Source: a virus
DNA length: 28,471 bases
Strand: one strand, 5' to 3'
IMG/VR virus record: IMGVR_UViG_3300032288_003994
Coordinates: 1-28,471 of that record
Positions 15,110 to 24,720 of the stretch are shown piece after piece. Each line of letters begins with the position of its first letter. Within the stretch, counting starts at the first letter, position 1. A model generated the notes under the pieces. The model did no database searches. It saw nothing but the letters and a program-made list of their open reading frames with translations, and was not told where the DNA came from. The position numbers were made by a program, and so were the translations under genes.

Positions 15110-16017
15110 TAAGTTATAATATTTGTAAAGTTTTTACTAAAATCAATGTTATTACCCCTATCTTGTCTAACCTCATATAATAATTCATTAAAGTTATCTC
15201 TAATTTCAAATAAGTTATATTGTTTATAAATGTTACCTGACGTATCATAAAGGGTATAAACACCATCTTCAATACTTTTTGTTTGATTACCGTAAAGAGC
15301 AATAGCCAAAGTATCTATATCGTGTTCAGCCATTTGAATATCGATAGTTATTGGGTTAAAGAATGTATTAGTAATTATTATATTTTGATTTGGTTGCCCA
15401 ATATAAGGTGTTGCTGATGGTTTATTTGATGGTGATGCTGATGGTGATAATGTTAAAAATAACAAATCCGTTGGGTTATCAACATACCTATATCTTATGG
15501 CTTTTTGTGATGTGTTACTTTGATCACTAATAACTGGTTCACAATAAAATGATGAGGTAACAATCCTATAAAAGTTAGGTGTTTTAGTTCCATCATCATT
15601 TAAGTACTCAATTCTAAAACCAACTAAACCTTGATTAACAAATTTATTTCTAAATTGTGATGGTACTTGATTTATATCAATAACCAAACCTTTTACATTA
15701 GGTAGAGCGGATAAAACACCGCAGTCTAATATTGTTGTTCTAATTTCTGCGGGTCTTATCATTAAAGTGTAAATACCGATTTTGTTAAACTCTGAAGACG
15801 GTAATCTTAGATTGTATAATCCACCTAATATTTCAACGTTAGCATTACCACCCGTATTATTGTTATGAAAATAAGGTGTTAGTATGTTTGCCGTATTTAA
15901 TTTTTTTAAAGTAAAATTATCCGTAGCGTCTCTTGATGTAGTGTAATGTAATATTATATCAACATCTTCAGGTGAAACGTCAGCCGGTCTTACTATTCCA
16001 TATGTTCCAAGTGCCAT
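15109..16017 (-). CDS. Putative baseplate/tail structural protein, 302 aa
   Basis: The product starts MALGTYGIVRPADVSPEDVD. It looks globular, with a Ser-Pro-rich linker LSPSASPSNKPSATP at about residues 193-207 that may divide two domains. The second part (IITNTFFNPITIDIQMAEHD, then YTLYDTSGNIYKQY) is beta-rich. No enzyme motif, signal peptide or membrane segment is visible. It has a 33-base leader with TATTTATA and ends in a TAATG overlap with the 982-residue protein. Its place between baseplate-like genes supports a structural role. I do not recognise the family. Confidence 0.75.
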   Translation of the reverse strand: MALGTYGIVRPADVSPEDVDIILHYTTSRDATDNFTLKKLNTANILTPYFHNNNTGGNANVEILGGLYNLRLPSSEFNKIGIYTLMIRPAEIRTTILDCGVLSALPNVKGLVIDINQVPSQFRNKFVNQGLVGFRIEYLNDDGTKTPNFYRIVTSSFYCEPVISDQSNTSQKAIRYRYVDNPTDLLFLTLSPSASPSNKPSATPYIGQPNQNIIITNTFFNPITIDIQMAEHDIDTLAIALYGNQTKSIEDGVYTLYDTSGNIYKQYNLFEIRDNFNELLYEVRQDRGNNIDFSKNFTNIIT

Positions 16018-16027
16018 TTTTTTATTT

Positions 16028-16035
16028 TATAAATA
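16028..16035 (-). promoter_or_regulatory. TATTTATA motif upstream of the gene starting at 16017
   Basis: The coding strand reads AAACTATTTATAAAATAAAAAAATG, with the motif 10-18 bases before the start. It is an exact copy of the recurrent 8-mer. A purine-rich AAAGAGGAGAT lies farther upstream, too far from the ATG for a normal ribosome-binding site. Confidence 0.35.
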
Positions 16036-16050
16036 GTTTATCTCCTCTTT

Positions 16051-17139
16051 TTAAACAGTATTAATTTTATAATAATTGTAACCATATCTTGTAAGATCAC
16101 CGATATTATCGACTTCACCTAATCTTTGTAATGGTTCAAAGGCTACGTATTTACCCCTTTCAATATAAACATTACTTTGTATTTCAGGATCAAATACAAA
16201 ATCTAATAATCTTTCGTTTTTAGTTATTGCAGATAAAGTGATATTATCCTGCGTAAATCCTGAACTATCAACTAAGTATAATGTAGTTCCGTTTATAAAA
16301 TCATAATACTTTATTCCATTAATTGTATATTCAGTATAATCTTGAGTTATATTATCAACTTGACCATATAGTTGGTTATTTTTAAAAAACTGATATCCGA
16401 TTGTGTAAGGTACTGGTCCATATCTTTTTAAATCGGTTAATTTAGAAGTTGTAAATCCTGAAACAGGAAATGGTATTTGTGTATATGTGCTTGATATTTG
16501 TGATTGATAATTATTTTGAGAGTCTCCTGTGAATATAAAATCATATGTTGTTGGTATTCCTGACCAGTTACCTGATTGTGGTGTGAATGTTACAGTACCT
16601 TCTAAGTTTGAAATTGTTACTCCTGTTAATGGTAGTACTATTTGTTTTTGAATTACTGTTGTTCCCCATGTGTTAACTCCTGAAAATGATATTGTATATG
16701 TATCAGGTGTGTTTATATAGTTGTGTAGAAGTGGTTGGTTTGAAATTTGTTGTAGTGGTGTTCCATCTCCCCAATCCACATAAAAATTAGTAAATGTTAA
16801 ATACGATATTGTTAAATCACCTGAAGTATTATAAACATATACATCGTATGGGTTAATAGTGTCTGCAGAATAAAGAAAATTAGTTATAACATCTTTTTGT
16901 AATAAATTACCATCAAACTCACTATACACACCAATATCATTTAGTGATTGAGTGAACATTATTGGTATTGTTAATCCTGTTAAAAATGACGTTCCGTTTG
17001 TGTTTCCACTTAAAATATACGACATACCTGAATATATACCAAAAGTATTTAAACCAGAATCACCACTAAAGGTTTCTGATATAATATCACTACTTAAAAC
17101 TTCAGGTGATACCCTTATGCTATATCTTATTTCATCCAT
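16051..17139 (-). CDS. Structural protein with PKD-like domain, 362 aa
   Basis: The product starts MDEIRYSIRVSPEVLSSDII. A PKD-type segment is visible at about residues 115-170: NFYVDWGDGTPLQQ, then LLHNYINTPDTYTISFSG and NTWGTT. The WGDGT...HxY...YTIS pattern is diagnostic of PKD-like Ig folds, common in Bacteroidota surface proteins. A second beta-rich region follows (LEGTVTFTPQSGNWSGIPTT), and the C-terminus is YxxYG-rich (LTRYGYNYYKINTV). The ATG at 17139 overlaps the upstream TAA (TAATG). Likely a tail or baseplate component that carries a protein- or sugar-binding Ig module. Confidence 0.75.
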   Translation of the reverse strand: MDEIRYSIRVSPEVLSSDIISETFSGDSGLNTFGIYSGMSYILSGNTNGTSFLTGLTIPIMFTQSLNDIGVYSEFDGNLLQKDVITNFLYSADTINPYDVYVYNTSGDLTISYLTFTNFYVDWGDGTPLQQISNQPLLHNYINTPDTYTISFSGVNTWGTTVIQKQIVLPLTGVTISNLEGTVTFTPQSGNWSGIPTTYDFIFTGDSQNNYQSQISSTYTQIPFPVSGFTTSKLTDLKRYGPVPYTIGYQFFKNNQLYGQVDNITQDYTEYTINGIKYYDFINGTTLYLVDSSGFTQDNITLSAITKNERLLDFVFDPEIQSNVYIERGKYVAFEPLQRLGEVDNIGDLTRYGYNYYKINTV

Positions 17140-17969
17140 TATGGGTTAACATATTCATACCATTTTATTGGGTTAGCAGTATCACCAACTCTTAATAATG
17201 TTGGTGGTAAATTAACTTGTGGTAACTCTTTGAATATTTCATACTCATAGTTACTATAGTTTAATACTAACTTATAATAAAAATACTGTGACTTATTAAA
17301 ATTAAATTTATCATTACCGTTAAAAATAGATTGTGGTTCATTCATAAATCTAATGAATTGACCTGTTTTTCCGTTAAAAAACTTTGCTGTCATGTAAAAT
17401 TCATTTATATTAATATAATCAGTTTCTTTTAACCAATAAATAAAAAATCCTTCTTTATCTGCACCAATATAGTCTAACCTAAAAGATGGTTTATTTATTT
17501 GTACTTGTGTAGGACCAATAAAACCATTAGTTTTTAATCCTTGTTGTGTTGGTAATATTACGGTAAAAAACGCTCTTTGGTTTTCTGTTGTTTTGGTGTC
17601 GTAAAAATCTAATTTAAAAAAACTTTTTTTAAAACTATTAGTAAAATAATATATTTCATTATCTAAAAATCCTTGATTTTCGTATGTGTCTGACCACGCC
17701 GATGATGTTGCATTAATTATATTATTTGATGTATTAAAAAAATTAAACTGATAATTTAAATCAGTATCATTAGGTGAATTTTGATATGAAGCATTTGCAA
17801 ATTTTGTTGTTTCAAAATCATCAATACCATTAATTAAATCTTTTAATACATCTTTTTCAAAATCTTTAATACCATCTTCTCTACCTGTATTATCAAAATT
17901 AATTTCAACAGGTATATTCAAATATCGATCATTTGATGTAATATTAAACCTAAAATAGTTATTATTCAC
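17139..17969 (-). CDS. Putative baseplate/tail protein, 276 aa, GTG start
   Basis: The start is taken as GTG at 17967-17969, which overlaps the end of the upstream gene by 8 bases. No ATG lies nearby, and the overlap mirrors the 8-base overlap at 19679-19686. The product starts with Met-Asn-Asn-Asn-Tyr-Phe and has acidic and Asn-rich stretches (NFDNTGREDGIKDFEKDVL) and beta-rich aromatic sequence (FRLDYIGADKEGFFIYWLKE). No motif of known function is seen. It is translated between two structural genes and is presumably structural. Function unknown. Confidence 0.7.
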   Translation of the reverse strand: MNNNYFRFNITSNDRYLNIPVEINFDNTGREDGIKDFEKDVLKDLINGIDDFETTKFANASYQNSPNDTDLNYQFNFFNTSNNIINATSSAWSDTYENQGFLDNEIYYFTNSFKKSFFKLDFYDTKTTENQRAFFTVILPTQQGLKTNGFIGPTQVQINKPSFRLDYIGADKEGFFIYWLKETDYININEFYMTAKFFNGKTGQFIRFMNEPQSIFNGNDKFNFNKSQYFYYKLVLNYSNYEYEIFKELPQVNLPPTLLRVGDTANPIKWYEYVNP

Positions 17970-19686
17970 AATTATCGTCAGTTAAATTGTTTATATCTAA
18001 TGATAAAATAAGATTTCTTTGTACTGGATATTGTAAAAATATTAAATTATTAAAAATATAATGTGATCCGTTTATAAACGGATAATCAACACCAATACCA
18101 TCATTATCTATATAACCATAACTATATAGATCTCTCCAAAACCAATTATTTTCATATTGACTATACCAAGCATACCCTGGTATATTATCAACATAATCTT
18201 TACTACCAAATTCAATATAATCACTAAATGTTCTTATCTGTATTGGGTTGTGAGGGTTATATAAGTAACCTGAAGGTAAATTAGATGTGGAGTTATTTAA
18301 AAAATACGTATCATTAAAAGAATATTTATGTGTCATTCTAGATAAAACATATTCTTTTTGTTCTATATAATTATACTCACAAAAATCACCCTTTAACACA
18401 TCACCAACATTTAAGTAGTCATTATAATAAAATGTTTGTCCATTAGTGACGTAAGAATTTACAGGTATATTATCTTTATTTACAACTGAGTTTTTACTCC
18501 ACCAGTTATCAATACTATTATTTAAAAAGTTAAACTCCCACCCAATTTCTAATCCCGTTAATTGTCCGTTTTGGTTAAGATATGGTTTATTAAACCAACC
18601 CATATAACCTCTCTCAATTAAAGTTAAAAATAGTTCAGTTATTGGTTTACCATTATTATCCATTAAACCTGCAATGGAAACGTCTGAGTCTATAGTATAA
18701 GAAAATGTCTGTGTACCGTCTTTTATTGAAACTCTTTGTGTTTGGTTTGGTGTTAATTGTGTATATTCCAGTTTCTTTTTGATAAAAAATGGGTTGTTTT
18801 CAAATCCCGCTTTTGATATATTACAAACTTCAGGTGTTTTTAATATCTTATGTAGTCTAACATAATAAATTGATTTTGTTTCCGCTGAGTTTGAAATGTT
18901 TGATATTCTTTTTAGTGTTCCATATGTTCCTGTTTGAACATCAACCGGATTAAATTTTAAATCATATATTGAAAATACGTTTTCTTCTGACCTATAAGTC
19001 CCGTCACCAAGAGAATAAACGGTAAATACTGTTTTTCCATTAATAGGAACTGATAATTCCACAGATTGACCGACCTGTAGATTATGTTTGGTTCCACAAT
19101 AAAAATAAACCAATCTTTTCCCATTAAAAACCCCTGACTCAATTACGTATGGTATTCCGTCTCCACATAAAAAACCATTATTAGTTACATTAAATTTTTC
19201 ACTAGTATAAGACATAGTTTGTGCGGTGGTGCTTGAAAAAACATATGTGATATAAAATGACCAATTATAAGTCGAAGCACTTTTATTAACAAATGGTATA
19301 TGTCCATTAATACCAATATTTCTACTTATAGCTAATTCACTATATTGTGGGTATCCTTCCCATGCAAATGATGGGTTATTAATTGATAGTATTGCATTTT
19401 GAATAGGGTTAGTATAGTATAAATAATTTTTAAATGGTGTATATGATGTTTTACCTGAAACCTCATTATTTACAACGTTTGTAATTTTACCGGACAATCT
19501 GAATATATCACTACTTTGTCTTTCATTATCAAATACAGTTTGTTGATCAACCAGTATAGACCTATCACCTTCTACATATTCTCTTGAATTAGAAAATAAT
19601 GGTGGTTGCACCCAAACATCTTTATTGTTATTTGATGCGTATCTTAATGACCCTAAAACTATTCTTATTTCGCTTGGATTAGACAT
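17962..19686 (-). CDS. Putative baseplate wedge-region structural protein, 574 aa
   Basis: The product starts MSNPSEIRIVLGSLRYASNN, from an ATG that overlaps the end of the 1655-residue gene by 8 bases. It is rich in Tyr, Asn and Trp. A beta-type segment at about residues 195-245 contains GTKHNLQVGQSVELSVPING and VYSLGDGTYRSEEN, resembling small beta-barrel modules in phage structural proteins. No enzyme motif or membrane segment is visible. By order after gp25-, gp6- and large-protein genes it sits where T4 has gene 8, but no sequence similarity to gp8 can be claimed by eye. Confidence 0.75.
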   Translation of the reverse strand: MSNPSEIRIVLGSLRYASNNNKDVWVQPPLFSNSREYVEGDRSILVDQQTVFDNERQSSDIFRLSGKITNVVNNEVSGKTSYTPFKNYLYYTNPIQNAILSINNPSFAWEGYPQYSELAISRNIGINGHIPFVNKSASTYNWSFYITYVFSSTTAQTMSYTSEKFNVTNNGFLCGDGIPYVIESGVFNGKRLVYFYCGTKHNLQVGQSVELSVPINGKTVFTVYSLGDGTYRSEENVFSIYDLKFNPVDVQTGTYGTLKRISNISNSAETKSIYYVRLHKILKTPEVCNISKAGFENNPFFIKKKLEYTQLTPNQTQRVSIKDGTQTFSYTIDSDVSIAGLMDNNGKPITELFLTLIERGYMGWFNKPYLNQNGQLTGLEIGWEFNFLNNSIDNWWSKNSVVNKDNIPVNSYVTNGQTFYYNDYLNVGDVLKGDFCEYNYIEQKEYVLSRMTHKYSFNDTYFLNNSTSNLPSGYLYNPHNPIQIRTFSDYIEFGSKDYVDNIPGYAWYSQYENNWFWRDLYSYGYIDNDGIGVDYPFINGSHYIFNNLIFLQYPVQRNLILSLDINNLTDDNCE

Positions 19687-22600
19687 CTTGATTTAGGAAA
19701 TATTTTGTTATGTATTTATTTATCGCACTTTTTCCTTTTCTTAAACCAAAATAGAAATGATATGGTGCGCCAACAATAAACGATGATGGTTGTGATGCCG
19801 GCCAAACACTTAGTGGGTCTCCGTTTGAATCTGAATTGTAAATATAACCTTTTTGTCCTGTTGATAGGTTATTAAAATATGGTGAAATTGCTGGTGGCGG
19901 TGGTGATGAAAAATTTAAGTCTTGGTACTTAGATGAGTAATATGGTGAAGATGTTTCCCAATCATTAAGTGAAGACCCAAATATGTTTGATGTTGAGTTT
20001 GCTAACCATTTATACATAGGTACTCTTTGTGAATTAGGATACCCATAATAGTCAAAGAGTGGTGGTGTAGATGAAAATGTGGTGATACCAGGTGTAACTA
20101 TTTTTCTATTTATAGTATCTGATGAAAAGAAAATACCCACTAAAGCCCCTGAAGATGTTTGAACAAATAAATCATTATCACCATAAGTGTCATCACTAAA
20201 AGGTTCAACACCATATTCAGAATTTATACTAAGTAATTGTGCGATATCACCATCTAACCTGAATTCACTTCTAGAAAATAATTGATTAATTGATGCGTCT
20301 CCTACCGCAACTAAATTAGATAGCCACGTATTATTCATTAGTCTTGAAATAAAAGCTAATTGTAAAATATCTGCAGTATCATTAAATGATGTTGATTTTA
20401 TTGTATCAACAATATACCCTTGAAACGATGGATCGTTACATATTTCTTTTAAAAATTGATCTCTTGGTCCTAAATCCATAATTGTTGTTGGGAAGAATAG
20501 ATTTCTATCATTCATACCTTTAAATTTAGGTGCAACTGGTTGTGGTGTTGGGTTTGTAAATGTTGCTTGTTCAGCAATTTGTCCGACAAAATTATTGCCG
20601 TCATATGGTGCCGACCTATAAAAAAATGAATTAGTTGTTGTATCGGTATAATAAATCGGGCCTTGTCCTTCTCTATATGGTGAATCTAATGTTCCACAAA
20701 ATTTAAACTTTTTTTGTCCTGATATATTTGCGGTCATCTGTTTTTTAAATGTAAACATATAAAGAGTACCATTAACCCAATTGTTTTGAAATACGTGAGA
20801 AATTAACCCTCTACAAGCACCAAACATAAATCTAAATCTAGCCTTCCATTCAAAAAGATATTTATAATCACCAGGTAAAGTTACAATAAAGGGTGGCGTA
20901 ACTAACTTATAACAACCACCAACAACTCTAGTTGGATCAATATTATCATTACATGGAGATAAAACCCCTATTGTTGGGTCTCCGTTACTATCGGTAGTAC
21001 TTTGGTAACAACTAAGAGGTACCATACCTTCACAGTTAAACGTACTTAGTACTGAATTCGTAAAACTTGGGGTGTCTCCTGAAGTATCAAGAGCATTATT
21101 TGTTACATCTGTAGCCTGAAAAGATGTATCAAAGTTTGGTATTGCACCTCCAGATTCCACTAAGTAGTATGTAAAATTATCGTTTTGATGTAATAAAAAT
21201 GAATTATCGTTTGATGATTGCGTTATATCTGATGTTGGTAACCTATCAGATCTAATAATCAATTTGGCATTATTTACAGTATTATTGTATGTTATTGTTC
21301 TTGATAGTGCTTGATCTGTAACAACATATGTTGGTGAATAAAGTCTAGCCTGTGTTGTTAATTGTACACTATTATAAACAATACATGCAATATTTGAAGC
21401 AACCCCCATTAAAGAACCTCCTTCAACATTTCCCTGAAAGTCTACGGTAGCTGCCGGTGGGTTTAGGGATCCTCTTCTCATTTGTTGGTTTGGGTCGTTT
21501 GTATCCTCTACCGCATTACCGTTAGTATAAAAACCTAAAGTATTAGCATTTACGTCTGGTTTCCATAAAGATTTACTTTTATCTAAAGAAGAATAGTATT
21601 TTATACTATTTGTTGTTACCGCGGTAAATTCAGAATTATTAACTTTAAAATCGAATGGTTTGTGATATAGTTTTGACGTATTATATGGTTCTGTATGTGC
21701 TTCAGGGGTTTTTGGGTTATAATACCAAGCACCTGATCCTGAATTTTGTTGTATTGGTACGTTCATATAAAATTCACCACTTACTGAAACATCATTACTA
21801 AATGATGAATATCCAAATAACCTTGATAAATCGTATTTTATTTGTTGTTTTTTTGTCCATACGTCGACACCTCTATTTAATATTATTACACTTAAATTTT
21901 GATAATTATTAATTAAAGTTAATGGGTTTATGTTAACATTTTGTAAATTTGATCCATCAGGTTTATAACATATGTTTTGTATTGATGAAGTTATATACCT
22001 TCTTAAAATTCCATTATACCCATTGTTAGGTGATGTAAGTTGTTGTGATAATAAATTTTGTATTGTCATTCCAGTAATCACTTGAAAATATTCAACCCCT
22101 GTTTTAAACTTATATTCGGCAGAATCAGTATCTCCTGTTAAGTAAACTATTGAGTTTGTAGGTAATCCATTACTATTAATATATGGTACGTTAACCGCAA
22201 ATTCACCAATATTAGTTTGACCTGTTATCGAATTACTACCAAATTGATTTTGAATTGTTGCTCCTGTTAAATTATTATCATTAATATTATTTGGGTCATA
22301 AAAACTAATAATACTACCACTACCTAACTGGTCTGAAACTCCAGTGTCGCATAATAAAATCATTACATTATCTGTAAATGGTGTTGAAGCAACCGAAGTA
22401 GGGTTTATTACTTTTGTTTGTATAATATTTGGAGAAACGGTATCAAAATATCTTGCCCTTAAATTCATTAAATTTAATGATTGTGACAATGTTATATTTT
22501 TTTGAAGAACTACACCATCAGTTGGTGAGTATTTAATCTGTAAAGGAAACCCAAAAAATACGGAGGCAGGGTCTTGATAACCCGCAATTCCATATCTTAC

Positions 22601-24646
22601 ACCAATTTGATCCGCAATCCATCTAGCATTCGCATCACTCCCACTATAATCATTAGAGTCAATACCGGGTGGTTGGTAACCCGCCCATGTTGACGTTGAG
22701 TTTACATCGGCTAAAAAACTACCGTTTCCTCTGTTAAATACGGTGTATGGACCGACATCAGTAGTAGACCCTCCTCCTCCACCTGCAAAAATATTACCAG
22801 TTATTTCATCAACGGTTAAATCTGATGATTCACAAGGACAGGCCTCACAATCAGGAAATGACATCATAGGTAAAGTGATTGCTTTAAATTTAAAATTTTT
22901 AATCGCTTCCCATTTTTTAACTATTAGTGCTGTATATAAACCACCAGCGGTTAAGAATACTGCCGCAGCTAAACCATTTAAGGCCATACTACCAAATGCC
23001 GGTGCCCCTGCAATTGCCTGTAACGCAAAATAAACGGCAAAATAATACAATAAACCACCAATAAAAAACACTAATAACCATTTTAATATTGGAAATAAAA
23101 ATGCAATTACGTGTAATACAGGAATAAAAGGTATCATTATAATTGTTAAAAACGTGACTAAAAGATTATTTAAAAAGAAAATAAAATCAAAATTTCTAAC
23201 ACCGTCATTAACAGGGAATCTATTATTGGTTGTTGTACACGCCCTGTCTGTTATTTCTTTAATACCTAAATGTCTACTTCTGTTATTACCCCATTTCCAT
23301 CTATCGATAAAATTGGCAATCGTATAAACTTTATTAAAATTAAATTCATAAAAATAATCTTCACAATCAATTGCTGCTTGTGGATTTGCATAATCATTCC
23401 AATCTAAACTAAAAGCGTAAGATTTTAATTGTTGTGATTGGTTAACTGATGAAAATAAACCATTACTATTCCACCCATATTCTCTAATATTAGGTACTAA
23501 GTAATCGGCCCTTAAAATATCATTGTTAATACCATCTTCATTTTGGTATTGAATCCTAAAACGGTATTTACCCTTTGTTGGTATCCCTATTGAGGGGTCG
23601 TTTGACAATATTTGATTTCCAAATTCGTCAGTTATAACATAATCTAAATTCATTGGTAACTCAACTAACCAAGCTCCGTTATCATCAATTACATTACCAC
23701 CTTCAGGTAAATTAAATTGTTCAAGTATTGGTTGACCATTAGAATCATAATCTATTGTTTGTCTTAATGCTAAAATTTTACCAGCACCTGTTGTAAGATC
23801 ACATAAATTACCTGTATTTTTTTTAGGTTTACAATTTGATTTTAAAAAGTCTTCTTCTGTTGTTGAAATTAAAGACCCCATAAAGATTGCCTGTGGTTTA
23901 ATTTCAATTCCTAAATCTCTAAGATCAAAATCAACTCTTGTAATACCAATATCACATAATTCATTTTCACCCCAAAATGAAGTAACATTAACTTCTTTTT
24001 TTTGATTTACTATTTGTGGTAATGAGTCTAAATCTGTGGAAGACTTAAATTTTTGTCCGTTAAATTGTCCAGGAGCACCAATACCCAATCTTATTAAATC
24101 GGAAGGTGATAATGAAAAACAACCTATGTTTGATAAATCTAAATCCATCATCACTGTTTGTTGTCCTAAAGGTACACCAATAATCATGAAGTCTCCACTT
24201 TCATTTGTCTTAACCGTGTATTTATAATATTTTTCATACACCTCTAAGACTTCACTCCTTTTTAAAACATCTTCTCTATCAGGAAACGTACCTGTCGGAG
24301 TGTGTCCCCCGTATTCGGCCTTATACGGTAAAAGATTATATCTATACCCATCTTCGTTTTTTTTATCTATCGTTTTGTAAGGATATAAGGTAGATATTAC
24401 TTGGTCGTTTTCATCTTCAGTAGTTAATGGAACAAATACCGAAACATTAACATTTGGTATTCCATATCCACCATTAGTAATGACTCTTCCTACAACAACG
24501 CCATAATCGGCACAAAATCTTGTATAAACATCATCCTGTCTTAATTTTAATGATAATATTTCTAAAAAATCAAAGTCTTGATTTATATTAATTCTTATGT
24601 TTTTATCATCACCAGGTGTTGTTCGTATTCTATATGTTTTGGTCAT
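19679..24646 (-). CDS. Very large structural protein (gp7-like position) with internal multi-helix hydrophobic segment
   Basis: The product is 1655 residues starting MTKTYRIRTTPGDDKNIRIN. A carboxypeptidase-regulatory-like beta-sandwich is suggested by VVGRVITNGGYGIPNVNVSV (about 51-70) and by GDFMIIGVPLGQQTVMMDLD near 150-170. At about 483-578 lies a strongly hydrophobic block with three to five possible membrane helices (NLLVTFLTIIMIPFIPVLHV; KWLLVFFIGGLLYYFAVYFA; AVFLTAGGLYTALIV), followed by a Cys cluster (FPDCEACPCESSD) and a Gly-rich linker. The remaining thousand residues are beta-rich. It follows the gp6-like gene, as gene 7 does in T4 (gp7 is about 1030 residues), so a baseplate role is likely. 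Membrane helices in a baseplate protein are unusual and could serve envelope penetration. Homology to gp7 is not shown. Confidence 0.75.
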   Translation of the reverse strand: MTKTYRIRTTPGDDKNIRININQDFDFLEILSLKLRQDDVYTRFCADYGVVVGRVITNGGYGIPNVNVSVFVPLTTEDENDQVISTLYPYKTIDKKNEDGYRYNLLPYKAEYGGHTPTGTFPDREDVLKRSEVLEVYEKYYKYTVKTNESGDFMIIGVPLGQQTVMMDLDLSNIGCFSLSPSDLIRLGIGAPGQFNGQKFKSSTDLDSLPQIVNQKKEVNVTSFWGENELCDIGITRVDFDLRDLGIEIKPQAIFMGSLISTTEEDFLKSNCKPKKNTGNLCDLTTGAGKILALRQTIDYDSNGQPILEQFNLPEGGNVIDDNGAWLVELPMNLDYVITDEFGNQILSNDPSIGIPTKGKYRFRIQYQNEDGINNDILRADYLVPNIREYGWNSNGLFSSVNQSQQLKSYAFSLDWNDYANPQAAIDCEDYFYEFNFNKVYTIANFIDRWKWGNNRSRHLGIKEITDRACTTTNNRFPVNDGVRNFDFIFFLNNLLVTFLTIIMIPFIPVLHVIAFLFPILKWLLVFFIGGLLYYFAVYFALQAIAGAPAFGSMALNGLAAAVFLTAGGLYTALIVKKWEAIKNFKFKAITLPMMSFPDCEACPCESSDLTVDEITGNIFAGGGGGSTTDVGPYTVFNRGNGSFLADVNSTSTWAGYQPPGIDSNDYSGSDANARWIADQIGVRYGIAGYQDPASVFFGFPLQIKYSPTDGVVLQKNITLSQSLNLMNLRARYFDTVSPNIIQTKVINPTSVASTPFTDNVMILLCDTGVSDQLGSGSIISFYDPNNINDNNLTGATIQNQFGSNSITGQTNIGEFAVNVPYINSNGLPTNSIVYLTGDTDSAEYKFKTGVEYFQVITGMTIQNLLSQQLTSPNNGYNGILRRYITSSIQNICYKPDGSNLQNVNINPLTLINNYQNLSVIILNRGVDVWTKKQQIKYDLSRLFGYSSFSNDVSVSGEFYMNVPIQQNSGSGAWYYNPKTPEAHTEPYNTSKLYHKPFDFKVNNSEFTAVTTNSIKYYSSLDKSKSLWKPDVNANTLGFYTNGNAVEDTNDPNQQMRRGSLNPPAATVDFQGNVEGGSLMGVASNIACIVYNSVQLTTQARLYSPTYVVTDQALSRTITYNNTVNNAKLIIRSDRLPTSDITQSSNDNSFLLHQNDNFTYYLVESGGAIPNFDTSFQATDVTNNALDTSGDTPSFTNSVLSTFNCEGMVPLSCYQSTTDSNGDPTIGVLSPCNDNIDPTRVVGGCYKLVTPPFIVTLPGDYKYLFEWKARFRFMFGACRGLISHVFQNNWVNGTLYMFTFKKQMTANISGQKKFKFCGTLDSPYREGQGPIYYTDTTTNSFFYRSAPYDGNNFVGQIAEQATFTNPTPQPVAPKFKGMNDRNLFFPTTIMDLGPRDQFLKEICNDPSFQGYIVDTIKSTSFNDTADILQLAFISRLMNNTWLSNLVAVGDASINQLFSRSEFRLDGDIAQLLSINSEYGVEPFSDDTYGDNDLFVQTSSGALVGIFFSSDTINRKIVTPGITTFSSTPPLFDYYGYPNSQRVPMYKWLANSTSNIFGSSLNDWETSSPYYSSKYQDLNFSSPPPPAISPYFNNLSTGQKGYIYNSDSNGDPLSVWPASQPSSFIVGAPYHFYFGLRKGKSAINKYITKYFLNQDV

Positions 24647-24655
24647 TATCTTTTT

Positions 24656-24669
24656 AAAAATAAATAGTT
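24656..24669 (-). promoter_or_regulatory. Variant TATTTAT motif upstream of the gene starting at 24646
   Basis: The coding strand reads AACTATTTATTTTT, then AAAAAGATAATG. It shares ACTATTTAT with the leader of the gene at 16017 and lies in a 74-base gap, the largest within the structural run. Confidence 0.25.
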
Positions 24670-24671
24670 AG

Positions 24672-24694
24672 TTTAGTCTTTTTACAAAACTAAA
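24672..24694 (-). terminator. Possible weak hairpin after the gp6-like gene
   Basis: The coding strand forms TTTAGTTTT / AAAAGACTAAA with about nine base pairs, including one G-T pair, and a five-base loop. It is AT-rich and lacks an immediate T-run, so it is at best a weak or partial terminator in the 24647-24720 gap. Confidence 0.3.
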
Positions 24695-24720
24695 TCTTAA
24701 TGTAAGTAAAATAAAGGGTA

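Noticed and set aside
16037-16048. AAAGAGGAGAT as a Shine-Dalgarno site for the gene at 16017
   Set aside because: The GGAG core is more than 20 bases from the ATG, too far for normal spacing.
22743-23033. Plus-strand open frame of 96 codons
   Set aside because: It lies wholly inside the 1655-residue minus-strand gene. Composition fits an antisense shadow, as for the other short plus-strand frames at 3142, 3517, 7793, 12421, 13753, 16952 and 24036.
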